A stretch of DNA of 64,000 nt. It comes from Rhyacophila brunnea. Taxonomy: Eukaryota; Arthropoda; Insecta; Trichoptera; Rhyacophilidae. The notes below the pieces were generated by a model. That model searched no databases. It saw only the letters and a list, made by a program, of their open reading frames with translations, and was not told where the DNA came from. The translations under genes and the position numbers were made by a program. Positions 47,260-58,812 of the stretch are shown here, one piece after another. The DNA is taken from NCBI GenBank assembly GCA_022495005.1, contig JAGYXB010001067.1, positions 496,001 through 560,000 of the forward strand. The letters are read 5' to 3'. Position 1 is the stretch's first letter, and each line of letters opens with the position of its first letter.

Positions 47260-47687
47260 GCCAGTGCTCACCTACGCATCGGAAACCTGGACATTAACTC
47301 TGCGAAATGAACGAGCCCTGAATATTTTTGAAAGAAAAATTCTCCGCCGACGGCACCATTTGGAGGAGAAGATATAATGCTGAGCTCTACGAGCTGTACG
47401 AAGATTGCAGCACAGTTTAATCAATTAAGATTGGGAGACTGCGATGGCTAGGTCATGTGCACCGTATGAATGACAATGAACCGGCAAAGAGAGTGATGTC
47501 CAGCAAACCAATAGGGCAAGAAGAGGCAGGCCAAAGATTCGCTGGTTGGATGGAGCTGCCAGTGACTGCCGTAATCTGGGGGTACCGAATTGGAAAGCGG
47601 CCACACTGGATAGGGACAGGTGGAGGAAGCTATTGGAGGAGGCCAAGACCCACACCAGATTGTCGCGCCCCTGATGATGATGATGAT
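47260..47687 (+). pseudogene. RTE-like non-LTR 3' fragment with (GAT)n tail
   Basis: It matches the minus-strand copy at 27856-29371. Readable pieces are [14 protein letters not shown] text (47278 on), [19 protein letters not shown] (47430-47490), and [14 protein letters not shown] text near 47610. It is flanked by CACTATAAAA at 47250-47259 and 47688-47697 and ends in a (GAT)n tail. Confidence 0.8.
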
Positions 47688-47697
47688 CACTATAAAA

Positions 47698-48456
47698 TAT
47701 AATTTTATTATGGTGAATATTAATACATTTCGAAGGATACATTAAATATATTTTAATGAAATGATTCCATACAATTAAACATGCGAAAATTGAATTTTAA
47801 TGATGGCATAAAAAGACAACGTTAAATGTATTCTTCCCTTGTTCAGACGAATAAAATATGACATAGGTATAATATTTTTTAAACTTAATGATAATAATTT
47901 TTAATAAGTGACAACACTGACAATGGTATCTATGGTTGTAGGGATGTGGGGTAGAAATATAAGTATCAATATTGGTTTCGGTATATCAAATATCGACATT
48001 TGAAAGTGTCGGCTCAGATCAGTCTTAGATCTTAGTCTAAGATCCTACTCCGGATAGACTGTACATCAGTAGCGAAGAGTGCCTGTTGGGGGGTTGCATG
48101 CGATGGATAATCGAAAAAAGTGCATACTTGGATACGGATTACAGGACTTTTTTATATGAAAATATTTATTTCTTCTTAAGGCTATATACCTCAGCTGAGA
48201 CATGGTCTAAAAAGATCGTGACTAGGCGATGCGCGGATTGTGCAAATGACGCGAGCCGAACGAAATATAATTTGTCAAAAAAATTCGACATGCGTCCTTT
48301 TTATGTTATGTTTATTATTATATTCGTAATAATAATAGTATAATCATTGACATGTTTTCTTTTTCATGTACATGCGGAACGTTTTTTAGTCATCTTTAGA
48401 CGATTTAAGAATATATTCCTCCGACGCTATCACAAAACAAATTGACGTGCAAACAG
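47698..48456. other. Repeat-rich non-coding DNA
   Basis: A palindromic TAGATCTTAGTCTAAGATC-like block lies near 48028. No gene was seen. Confidence 0.35.
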
Positions 48457-48549
48457 GTCGACTGTCGCTCTCCGAATAGCAACGCGGCCGAAATTTCGTT
48501 CCACATACAGTTGAAAATTATTTTCCGTTTCACTTATGTATGCTCTTAA
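48457..48549 (-). repeat. Terminal part of a TTAA-bordered repeat
   Basis: On the minus strand, TTAA (48546-48549) is followed by GAGCATACATAAGTGAAACG and about 70 further bases that recur on the plus strand at 61183-61270, again directly after TTAA. A common sharp border at TTAA suggests a DNA transposon end. Confidence 0.55.
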
Positions 48550-48604
48550 GCATTTTACTGACTAACATAGTATTATAAACAAGTAAATTATTCGGAAAAA
48601 GCAT

Positions 48605-48775
48605 ATTTTGCACCCACCACAGCCTAGTCCGTAGAGCAGCCAACTTTGTGTAAATACGAAGCCGTGGGTCTGCGACTTGCACTTTGTTTTTTCAATGTGT
48701 ATTTGAACCAATGCAAAAACGCGATGGATTGGGCGAATAGATAACAACTATTCCTCGTAAAAAGTATTATATTTT
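48605..48775. repeat. Diverged SINE relic
   Basis: GCGATGGATTGGGCGAATAG and CAACTATTCCTCGTAAAAA resemble the body of the SINEs at 43.5, 55.3 and 60.8 kb. The head GTAGAGCAGCCAAC and GTGGGTCTGCGACTTGC are weakly tRNA-like. Confidence 0.35.
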
Positions 48776-48809
48776 GACAATTTATTAATATATAGATATA
48801 AGTATATGT

Positions 48810-51190
48810 AAATAATTACAAGATAAAAAAAAACTTTTTATATACTTACCACGTTTTAAAAATTTTTGTTGAATCATATAAACTTGACAATTCTATGTAT
48901 TAATAATTTAGGACAAATAAGGCAATTGTCAACAAATCATTTTTTTGCTATTTTGCAACAAACAAACAAATATAGAAAACTGAAATGTCATTTTTATTTC
49001 CATAGTAACGCACGTATATATTAATCATTTAGTTGCTAGGACCACACCATTAGCAACCAATAATAGTGGATTGGATTACGGATTTCTTCCGAAATAACTT
49101 TTCATACAAAACAGAATTACCTGAAAATGAATTCAATTCTACTTAAAGATGGCTAAAAGTATTAAAATAATGCATTGGCATCGTGTTCTGATATATTCTA
49201 AAAGTTTCAAATGTCTAGCTAGTCGGGAAATTAGTTAAAAATCGATTGCAAGATTAGTACTGGATAAACAACCACCGAGAAAGAAGCTAAGAAAAATGTG
49301 GTAAAATACGTAATAAAAACCACCAGAATGAATGCAAAAATAAGAAAGAAGAAAATATATGCAGGTAAGTAAATTCGAAATACAATCATATTATATTTTT
49401 TACTTAAGTATATAAATATTTACTTATAAAAAAATTCAATAGAAGGTTAAGCAAGGGTTAGCAAAAAGTAAGTATCAAGTATTATAGTGTAGTAATATTT
49501 ATTATAGTATTATTATGTAGTAATATTTGATAATTATAATTAATAATTATTGAATCTAATAAAACTGAAACATTACATGCAATGCTCAATGAACAACTTG
49601 TCATTTTTAATGCTGATGCTATACGGCCATCTCTAACCGGTACGACAGCCCACGGTAAACTATGATACGGAAAAATAGGACGCGTAATAATATGTAACCG
49701 TAGATATCGATACCTACAAAAAGTACCAACTGAATATGTATTGTTACTTCGAAAGTATTGATAATGTTTTACCATCCCTACCTCACTATCGCGCGCACAT
49801 CGTCTGGCTAACATAATTAAAAAGACCCTTGTGAATATTTCGCATATTAAAACATTAAAAGAACATCAATTGCAGTCATATGGAATTATTGGAGTTAATG
49901 ACCCGACTATTAACAAAGATAAATTCGCCACGGTATATGAGACATTGCCCAATGCATCGGCTCACAAAATAATGGTTTTAAAATGACTTTTGCTAAATAT
50001 TTACTATTGCAATAATAATTGCAATCGTGTTAATTAATAAGAATCACATATTGTGGAACATTGAAGTGAATGGCCTCGCCAATCCACGACCGGCCCGCAC
50101 CTCACCCGGCCTTAATCGGGCGTTTCACGGAACACTACATTTGATAGTGAAACATCCTTTTTACAACGTTTTTCTTAGCTCGTATTCTTATTTTTCCGGT
50201 GGTTCTTTGTCCGGTACAAATTTTGCAATCGATTTTTAACTAACTTCCCGACAAGCTAGACCTTTGAAACTTTTAGAATATATCAGAACACGATACCAAT
50301 GCATTTTTTTAATACTTTTAGCCATAAAGAAGTAGACTTAAAGAAGTAGAATTGAATTCATTTTCAGTTAATTCTGTTTTGTATGAAAAGATATTTGAGG
50401 AGTCTAATTACAAAAAGCAATAAGTCCACAATTCAATATTTTCGGGAAACAACGTTTTTATGTTTCAAGCTTCAATTATTTGTTTTAACGTGAGATTATT
50501 TTTTCCGTTTTATTCTATGTCGAAATTAGAACCAAATGGCAATTTGTTTCAGCCGATAAACTCTTAAATGTAATAAATATAGACAAAATAAAATTGGACG
50601 TAGCGCTATTTGTACCTCACTTTTTAGTTTACTCCGCATAAGGCACATATTTCCGTGGCACTGTCATGAGTTTACCAGATGCTACAGCATGAGAGACGCC
50701 CTTTTCAATAGTGAACGTTCCCTTATTGGTTGACTTAAACACGCGCGAAATCAACCAAGCTTTAATTAATATGAAACACGGACGTGGCGCTTTTTGTAAT
50801 AAATCGAGACTGAAAATATTTTTTTTCGTAGGGTTATGTCGCGTTTTGGAATTTATAGATCAATACATATTGTGTAAAATTATACAAAGAATACGTGCGT
50901 ATTTTTCTTTCGATTTTGACCAAATGTGGACTAATCGCTTTTTGGAATTAGACGTCTCATTTCGACACCATTATTGGTTGCTAAGCGGATGGTCCTAGCA
51001 ACTAAATTATTAATATATACGTGCGTTACTATGGAAATCAATGTGAAGTGTCAAAATGACATTTCAGTATATTTATTCAGTATAGTACAATTTTTTTTTG
51101 ATCGTTTAAGCTAGTCAAGTCAAGTTTATATGATTCAACAGAAAATTAAAACAACGTTGTAAGTACGTAAAAAGTTCTTTTTATCTTATA
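48810..51190. mobile_element. Long-inverted-repeat (foldback) element, about 2.4 kb
   Basis: The left arm (about 48810-49310) is the inverse of most of 50150-51190. Shared blocks include GAATCATATAAACTTGACA, TAACGCACGTATATATTAAT, ACAAAACAGAATTA, GAACACGAT-like text and AGTTAAAAATCGATTGCAA. The right arm holds about 560 extra bases (about 50405-50970). The loop has no recognised coding sequence. Confidence 0.7.
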
Positions 51191-51399
51191 ATTATTTATT
51201 ACTGATAATGTCTCAGCGGCAGTTACCCAAGACTGACGTCATGCACAATAACAAAAATTTACTCTGACTGCATTTATATGACTTTAAGTGAAGAGTGCCT
51301 TTGGTAGAGAGGAGCACGTAGAGACACAGTTAAAAATTGTAGTAAGTAAGAAAACTAATACAAAACTGACGAATATTCTTAGTGAAGAGTTTTTGACGT

Positions 51400-51697
51400 T
51401 GGCAGTATGATGCCGCAAAATTACTAAAAAGGGATGCTCTTCCCTTCTGTACAAGGACATTCCCAGAGGATGTGGTTTGCATCCTGTATGATTAAATGCC
51501 ACATATACATGTTGAATGGGTAACAAGATCAAGTTCATATGGAGCCTGCCAGGTAAAGCACCATGTCCAGTCAAGAATTGACTGGTGTAATAATCTGTAG
51601 TCAAAGCGATTACTCCATTCGCCATTTGATATTTGGAAAAACATCCAGTGCCATTAGACGGATAGTTCGCTTTCCATGAATAGTTTTTCACTATCAT
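51400..51697 (-). pseudogene. C-terminal fragment of a non-LTR retrotransposon (R1/I/Jockey-like)
   Basis: The minus strand reads ALTTDYYTSQFLTGHGALPG then, after a frameshift, DANHILWECPCTEGKSIPF. The pattern QFLTGHG followed by H-x-x-W/L-E-C-P is the usual C-terminus (after RNase H, with a C/H motif) of these elements. Only about 300 bp remain. Confidence 0.6.
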
Positions 51698-51714
51698 ATT
51701 GTAGAACAGTTAAT

Positions 51715-52678
51715 ATAACGCGAGCCTGTTATTTGGATCACGGTTTCTAGTCAAGCGGACAAGATCAGACTGTCATTATGATTTATTTGTTAATGCCCTT
51801 TTATGACTGCTTCAATCAAGTCAGTACACCAATAATTCTCGCGTAAGCGATTCATTACAGTTAAATGTAGTGTCTTACAGCACGAAAAGTAGGTACTCAG
51901 AAAACCAGGAACACAAAACTGGGTGATTGCAAATAGTGTCAACTATTCATTCAACAAATTCGCACCCACCATTCGCGTGTGTCAACAAAAGTGAGGATTG
52001 CGGAAACCTACCATCAATGCATGAATTCCAACATGAAGGCACTGATTCGTGATGCCACACACCCGCCATTCCTACCCACCCATACAGTCCATTTAGGACG
52101 CTTAACGTCAGCGTACAGCAGAGCCAGTCCAAAAACAAAAGAAATCTTTCTTAACTTTCTTTTTTAAGCACTACGGTGCATGGTTGCAGCATCAGTCCCG
52201 TGCGGCTCCGTCTCGGGACGGAATGAGCATTTAAAATCGGCCATACATATCCACGGCTGTCTATATATGACGGGTGGTGGTGGGAACTTTATTAGTCCAT
52301 TAATTAATTTTAACAGTATTTTATCAATATACTCCACGTGTCTAAATACACCACTAGTAAGTGCAACAACTTGCGTTAGTTTCTAAAGGTTTAGATGAAT
52401 TCTCTTCGAAGTTGTAAAGAACTGTAAGATATGCTGTATTGTTGGAAGCTTACATACAATTGTTACTGCATGATGCATTATGGAATCCTGTATGCCAGTC
52501 GACGTGATATTATATATAGGTATTATCATTATGTGAATAATGCACTATTCAGACAAGTGTATTATTATTCCACGTTTACAATAATACAGTGGTACAGTAG
52601 GTAACGTATCTGTCTCGGTGCTGCTATGTTTAACTTATACTCTGTTATGAAAGCACTTTGGGAGTCATTGATATAGAC
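51715..52678. other. Intergenic or first-intron DNA
   Basis: No gene was recognised. Short frames on both strands lack motifs. Confidence 0.35.
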
Positions 52679-53830
52679 CAGGGGTGTCAATAAGGTCGAT
52701 CGCCAAAAATATTAAATTTAATTATTCATAATTTGGAAGTATAATGGGATTTTATTTATTATACATATTTCTATTATTCAATTTTTAAATTATCTACTTA
52801 ATGAAAAACTATGGAAGTATGGACGCTAAACCAAGAGATGTCACGGAGACTTGAAGCTTTCGAGATGTGGCTGTATAGACGCATCCTCAAAATTCCTTGG
52901 ACTGACCGGGTGACAAATGTTGAAGTTCTCAATCGAATAGGGAAGGACCCAGAAGTTCTACGTAGTATCAAAACCAGGAAACTACAGTACCTCGGCCACA
53001 TTATGAGAGGACAAAAATACAGCATTCCCCAACTCGTCATTCAAGGAAAGATCAATGGGAAGCGTAGCAGAGGACGGCGCCACATTTCGTGGCTTAAGAA
53101 CCTCCGTGATTGGTACGAGTGCAGCTCCACCGAACTGTTCTGGGTAGCAGACGACAAAAATAAGATCGCCTTGATGGTGGCTGACCTCCGCTAGGGGATG
53201 GCACAATAAGAAGAAGAATGAAAAACTGAATATGCTTGAATCCAAGCTTGAAAAATAAAATTTAAATAATCTTCCAAACATGATGCAACAACTCAATAGT
53301 TCGGTTTCTACAAATTATAACAATAATAAATACATCGAAGAAGTCAATAAATTATCCACAGAATTTGAATAAGTAGTTTTATTTATGAGTTTTCCATTTG
53401 ATGCCAAAAGCAAAGCAGAATTAATTGCAGGAAACCTTACGACACTGTTTCATAATGCATTTATGTTGAAAATTAAAGAGGAAATAATTAATATTTACGC
53501 TGCAAAATGATATTTACATTACAGCAAGGGCTTTGGAAGATAAATTTTGGAAATATTTACCAGCAAATAAGTATTCAAATCTATTAAAATGTGGTGAAAA
53601 TTTGTACGCCTGTTTTGGTTCGACATGTACTTATGCGAATCACCGTTTTCGAAAATGAAAATTATAAAATCGAAGTACAGATCAACTTTAACGGAGGAGC
53701 ATTTGGAATCATGGTTGAGAAATGGTTTAAGTAATTATATTATAACCGATTATACAAAAATTGTAGACACCTTCTTACAATACAATGCAGGATAATAAAC
53801 TCGGTAGGATCCGCAAGCTCAAAATAAAAT
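52679..53830 (+). pseudogene. Broken hAT transposase (GTF2IRD2/ZBED-like) with a nested RTE-like fragment
   Basis: The left border CAGGGGTGTCAA is typical of hAT termini. After the RTE-like insertion, the plus strand reads FMSFPFDAKSKAELIAGNL, FGST, and in the next frame YLCESPFSKMKIIKSKYRS then TLTEEHLESWLRN. This is the C-terminal dimerisation region of hAT transposases (FGSTYLCE...FS.MK..KS..RS.LT.EHL). Stops and a frameshift break it. Right border not located. Confidence 0.7.
52811..53216 (+). pseudogene. RTE-like 3' fragment inserted in the hAT element
   Basis: An open 3' piece reads MEVWTLNQEMSRRLEAFEMW, RILKIPWTDRVTNVEVLNRI, LQYLGHIMRGQKYSIPQLVI and FWVADDKNKIALMVADLR before a stop. 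It is flanked by an exact 11 bp duplication AATGAAAAACT (52800-52810, 53217-53227). The 3' end CACAATAAGAAGAAG agrees with the copy at 40898-42706. This copy keeps its frame, unlike the other. Confidence 0.85.
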
Positions 53831-54039
53831 TTATGTACTTATTCAAATAAAATAACTACCAACAATTATGTAAATAAAATATGTCAAACATTTGAAATGC
53901 TTTTTATTCAATTGTTAATGTTTTTCGTTGATTTTGGGGTAGAAGTTGTTTACTGTTTCATCGGAAGTAGCGACGCACGGTCATAACGCATGTTGTTTTT
54001 TTTATAAAAAAAAACTCATTGTCCAAATTACATTTAGAG

Positions 54040-54088
54040 TCCACACTGCGACGGCCGTCGAGCCGTCGCAATACGCAGTCCGTGTGGA
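54040..54088. repeat. Short GC-rich palindrome
   Basis: CCACACTGCGACGGC and CAATACGCAGTCCGTGTGG form an imperfect palindrome around CGTCGAGC, perhaps a miniature element. Confidence 0.45.
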
Positions 54089-54089
54089 A

Positions 54090-54515
54090 TATCGTGTCCG
54101 GAAACTTTTACGTATGCAGTTCGCCGTATCACACTTCACCGTGAAATGTTGTGCCGGAAATATATGACCGTATCTATACTGTCAAACCTCTTTGGGTCGT
54201 ATAGTACTGAAATAAAACCCATGTCTAAATAAAACACGGTTCTTGTCGGTTTATACTTTACAGAAAGCCAGCAGCAAACACATTTTGAAAATAATAGTCG
54301 ATATACTGGATTATTTGTTATGTTAGGTTATGTTTCCATTCTTGAATTCATGAATTTTGTCAAAATCACCTATGAAAATTGAATTTATGTTCATATTGAA
54401 TCTAATAAAATTGGAGACCGTATTGTATACGGTCATCTCTTTTCGATAAGAAAGCTCACGGCGAACTGTGCCACGGTGTAATATTTTACGTACAATTTAC
54501 ATATAGCCGTGGAAT
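54090..54515 (+). repeat. About 400 bp repeat family, copy A
   Basis: It begins GTGTCCGGAAACTTTTACG and contains CAGTTCGCCGTATCACACTT, ACACGGTTCTTGTCGG, GGATTATTTGTTATG and GAAAGCTCACGGCGAACTGT. Its ends are imperfect inverted repeats around CAGTTCGCCGT, so it is probably a MITE. Confidence 0.65.
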
Positions 54516-55309
54516 GTACATTGAGTGAGGTGTCATAGGGGTAATATGGAATCACTATGCGTCGAAGAGTCAGATGGTTAGGTCTAACTACTTGTGAGAC
54601 GTGCTGCAGCGGCTGGCCGTCATAGTGGGCGCAAGTTATCAATTTGACAGCAATATTTGCAGGTATAGCTGTGTGTTAAGTTTCGACCAAAATAATCATT
54701 ATGCACGTGAATTTGTGTATCTAGGTAGCGACATAATATGAAACTTTGCTCTGAAATAAGTAGTAAAATTATTAATATTCATACAATGTCGACGACATGA
54801 CGGCTTTATACTAATATGTTGAGTTCGTAGAACTAATAATACAAAATAGGTAACTATATCGAATTCCTTCATTAAAATATATATATGTATTGACACTTTT
54901 AAGGACTTCATAGACATGCTGCCGTCTGAAAAATTAATATGGTCACACAAAATATTTATGTAGATAGATACCGAATATAATTTAAATATTTCTATTAGGT
55001 ATTTAATATTATTAAAATTGTCTCGAATTTCGACAGACGTGTGTGCATCAAAATAGTTGTATGTTTAATGTACTCTATGCGGAAATAATTCAACCAGGTG
55101 TACCTACATATACGTTTATTCGATACATATATGAAAACCATTTGAAATCGCCGACGCGCCATTGGTATTACATATTATTATGGAGGTGTTGCCATTCTAT
55201 GGCCTGCACGTACGTCCCGGTTCGCGAGAGTTGGTTGCTTAATGCAAGATACCTCGTATAAAACATTGTTAGAACTATGTATTACAACTCCTTTGATTGA
55301 TACTTTCAT

Positions 55310-55545
55310 TTCCGACCATGTCCGATCCTAATAGGATCATATGGGCCTCCACAGAGTAGAGGTTTGTATTAACAGGTTTTGTTTTTTACGAGAAATGGAT
55401 GTCAGCCACTTGCTCAACCTATTAGGTCCATACCCTGACTCACACACAAATTGAAAATTGCCAGACCCAGGATTCGTACCTGGGACCCACGGCGTGATAG
55501 TCCAACGCTTATGCCGCGCGGCCACCGTGGGTGTTACTACTTTAA
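55310..55545 (-). mobile_element. tRNA-derived SINE, normal head-to-body order
   Basis: The minus strand reads head (GGTGGCCGCGCGGCATAAGC, B-box CCAGGTACGAATCCTGG) then body (ATAGGTTGAGCAAGTGGC, ATTAGGATCGGACATGG). It is flanked by TACTTTCAT at 55301-55309 and 55546-55554. Confidence 0.75.
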
Positions 55546-55559
55546 TACTTTCATGGTTG

Positions 55560-55920
55560 CATGTAAATTGTACGTAATTTCACCGTAGCACAGTTCGCCG
55601 TGAGCTTTCTTATCGGAAAGAGATGACCGTATAGTATACAGTCTTCATGGCCGATTTTGGCAAAATTCATGAATTCAAGAATGAAAACATAACCTAACCT
55701 AACAAATAATCCAGTATTTCAATTATTTTCAAAATTTGTTTGCCACTGGCTTCCTGTTCAGCGACAAGAACCATGTTTTAGTTGAACATTAATTTTATCT
55801 TAGTACTATACGACCCAAAGAGGTTGGACGGTCTTAGTATACGACCATATATTTCTGATACAATATTTCACGCTGAAGTGTGATACGGCAAACTGCATAC
55901 AAAATTTGTGGTTTCCGGTT
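55560..55920 (-). repeat. About 400 bp repeat family, copy B
   Basis: This is the inverse of copy A, with the same block order (CAGTTCGCCGTGAGCTTTC, TAACCTAACCTAACAAATAA, CAAGAACCATG, GTGTGATACGGCAAACTGC). Confidence 0.65.
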
Positions 55921-57300
55921 TGATATTCAAATTTAAGAACAGGATTCAAGACTTCCGGAAAAACCAACAATTAAGTATATTTGAGAATCTATTGTAAGTT
56001 AAAACTTTTTTTTAACATACATATAAGTACATTGACAATTTTTTAAATGTTTATAAGACATATATTCCCAGTGAATAATAATATTTCAAATCTTCACATC
56101 ACTCCATATTCATGTCATCACTTTTTGGCAGCACGTAGATTTGCGAGAAACTATTTTCAAGGATGAACGTGATAAGAGATACCTACTTGTATATTATTTC
56201 ACTTTTTATGTTATATTAAAACTGAGCTTGAAATTTCCATTATACCAATTTTATTTTTTATTAGCATATAGTAAATCTGATACTACACAATATTTTGTGT
56301 AATATGTAAATATAGCTGTGTTTGAAATTTAAAATACTTTGTGATATTTTTATATTGAATATCCGGGAAATTCTCAAAAAGCGTCATGAATGAAGTACAA
56401 ATGAAAAGTGGGTGTTTATGTAAATTTTCTCATTCCATTTACGTACAATCGATAAAGAGATCGACAGATAGATAAGGGTACAATAACTGTTATAGCACTT
56501 TCGTCTCTTCATTAGCCGTTTGCAATCTGAAGATCTCAATAATGTCCAAAACCTGCCGAAAAACTTCCGGATGAAATCGCGTCATCACCGGAAGGAAGTT
56601 TTCTCGAGAGGAAAATACGTGACGATAGATTTTCCAAACGCCGAAGTGTCCCAGTAAAGATTTGTTGGTAGCGATAGGGAATCGCTAACACAACACGCTC
56701 GGCCAGTGGCGTCGTTCAAATTTTATAACTGCGGGAGCTTTTGCACACCGGTGCGAATTGTGAATATGACGTTGTATCGTCTTGCGTTGAGCGTGCGAAT
56801 CTGCAGCGAAAAAAAAAGATGAAAATGCTAGCAATAGCGATATAATGTGCAAGGGAGGAAAGTGTTCAAGGACCGCATCACAATAATTATGCCGTGCTCC
56901 AATGCAACCGTAACACACAAACTGAACCTTTTGGTCATAGGGAAAGCCAGGAATCCTAAACCATTCAAAAATATCTGCCTCACTGAACAACTGGTTGTGT
57001 CAAGTGATTTACTGTTTAATATTTAGTTAATAAACTTACGTTTATAAATATGTAAAATTTAGTAAATACGTGATTTTGATTATAAATAAAACCGTAATTT
57101 GCTAGTACAAATTTCTCAAAAAAAAAACTATTTTTACCAAATACCTGTTTTAATTTTTACCATATTTTGTATGTATACACTATAATCCGCCGCTTTCACT
57201 AATTGGACGCTTATCTGGTTTTTGGGGTGGCGGATTACTGAGAGAGAATACCGTTTTATAAATGGTTTGAAACATCATATTTATGTGGTGACTGCAAACT
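55921..57300. other. Non-coding or unassigned DNA
   Basis: The part at 56500-57000 is less AT-rich. The minus strand at 56685-56990 has an open 101-codon frame (MFSEADIFEWFRIPGFPYDQ at the start), with no family recognised. It may be an eroded mobile element. Confidence 0.3.
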
Positions 57301-57302
57301 AG

Positions 57303-57370
57303 TGGCGAAGGGTGGAGGTGGGCTTAAGATCCGACATAAATAGTCCACAATAAACTTTGTCAGTCATATT
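57303..57370. repeat. Fragment of the CAGTGGC hAT-like MITE family
   Basis: AGTGGCGAAGGGTGGAGGT then CCGACATAAATAGTCCACA and AAACTTTGTCAG match the ends of the copies at 30073 and 7055. Confidence 0.6.
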
Positions 57371-57493
57371 GAGCTACTTTACAAGCTGTTTGTTGGTGAA
57401 TTCACAATCTGCTTGTAAGCCCGCCCGGTGTCATCATCGAACAAGCTAACAAACAGATTGTACACAATCTACTGAGAAATGTTGAAATCCAGT

Positions 57494-57660
57494 TAGGTTA
57501 GGTTAGGTAAGTCATTCTTGAATTCATGAATTTTGCTAAAATCAGCTATGAAAATTGAATTAACGTTCATATTGAGTCTAATAAAATTCATCTCTTTCCG
57601 ATAGAAAGCTCACGGCGAACTGTGCCACGGTGAAATGTTTTAAATACCATTTACATGTAA
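57494..57660 (+). repeat. About 400 bp repeat family, partial copy C
   Basis: This is the right half only: TTAGGTTAGGTTAGG, CTTGAATTCATGAATTTTG and AGCTCACGGCGAACTGTGCC. Confidence 0.6.
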
Positions 57661-58491
57661 CCACCGTATGCGACCAACAGAAGTGTTGTTTCAATGATAG
57701 TAACCACAGGTTCGCATTAAAATATTTTTTAACAACCGCTTCTCTCTCGCCGGGTAAATGACACCACTGGTTGCTTATCTAACATAAAATAATGCCCTAT
57801 TAAACTTCATGAGAAATCGATACGATGATTGATTAAAATGACAAAACTATTACTGTATTTTACAAAGGTCATTATTGGCATAAGCTATAAATTTAGGAAG
57901 GTCACGATACACATACTTGTCTAAGTTGATCGAAAGGTCATTGATAGATTAATATACTTTATGTGTGGCATGGTAATTGAAATATAAGATTGTCCTTTGT
58001 GGCAGTAGTACCAACAAACTGTACGCTGTTTAGATAATAATAATTATTATGAAATCTTGGTTATAATTCTGGAATTATGTAGGATTAAGTACTCATTCAA
58101 TTATCCACATATAGTTAGTCTTCTGGAATAGGCCAAGAATAATTATCGGATAAAGCCATTTATTATTACATTTAAACTGCTATGTACAAGATGTCATGTA
58201 GTTTCGTAAGTCATATTTGTTGTACGAATATTTGAGTGTTTTTGTGATTATAAGAATATTGCTCTGAGAGAACATTTCCAACATTGAAAATTTTATCACC
58301 AGATCAAGCATTTTAGTCATCTAGCTTGCAAAAATTAGATAATATTTTATAAATTGAAACGTTGAAGGAAAAAATAGCTTTCAAAAATAATAGTAAAACT
58401 ACAAATATTTCTTCTCGTAAAAAACGATACGAAACAATCAAACTTTTGAATTTAGTGGAAGAAAAAATAAAATTGAACACATTATTAATTT

Positions 58492-58812
58492 GATATCGTG
58501 TCCGGAAACTTGCACGTCTGCAGTTCGCCGTATCACACTTAAAACCTCTTAGGGTCGTAAAGTATTGACATAAAATTCATGTCTAAATAAAACACGGTTC
58601 TTGTCGGTTTACACTTTACAAGTTTACAGGAAGCCAGCAGAAAACAAATTTTGAAAATAGCTGATATACTGTATTATTTGTTAGGTTAGGTTAGGTTTTC
58701 ATTCTTGAATTTTTTTAAATCAGCTATGAAAATTGAATTAATGTTCATATGGAATCTAATGAAATTGGAGAGTGTATAGTATACGGTCACCTCTTTCCGA
58801 TAAGAAAGCTAT
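58492..58812 (+). repeat. About 400 bp repeat family, copy D
   Basis: It begins ATCGTGTCCGGAAACTTGC and contains ACACGGTTCTTGTCGGTTT, three GTTAGG units and TATACGGTCACCTCTTTCCG. It ends at GATAAGAAAGC. Confidence 0.6.

Noticed and set aside
56685..56990. Minus-strand frame of 101 codons as a possible gene or Fas2 signal-peptide exon
   Set aside because: It has a hydrophobic stretch, but not near the start, no fitting donor, and no recognised family.
57495..57510. TTAGG units as interstitial telomere
   Set aside because: Only three units, and they occur inside copies of a dispersed repeat.
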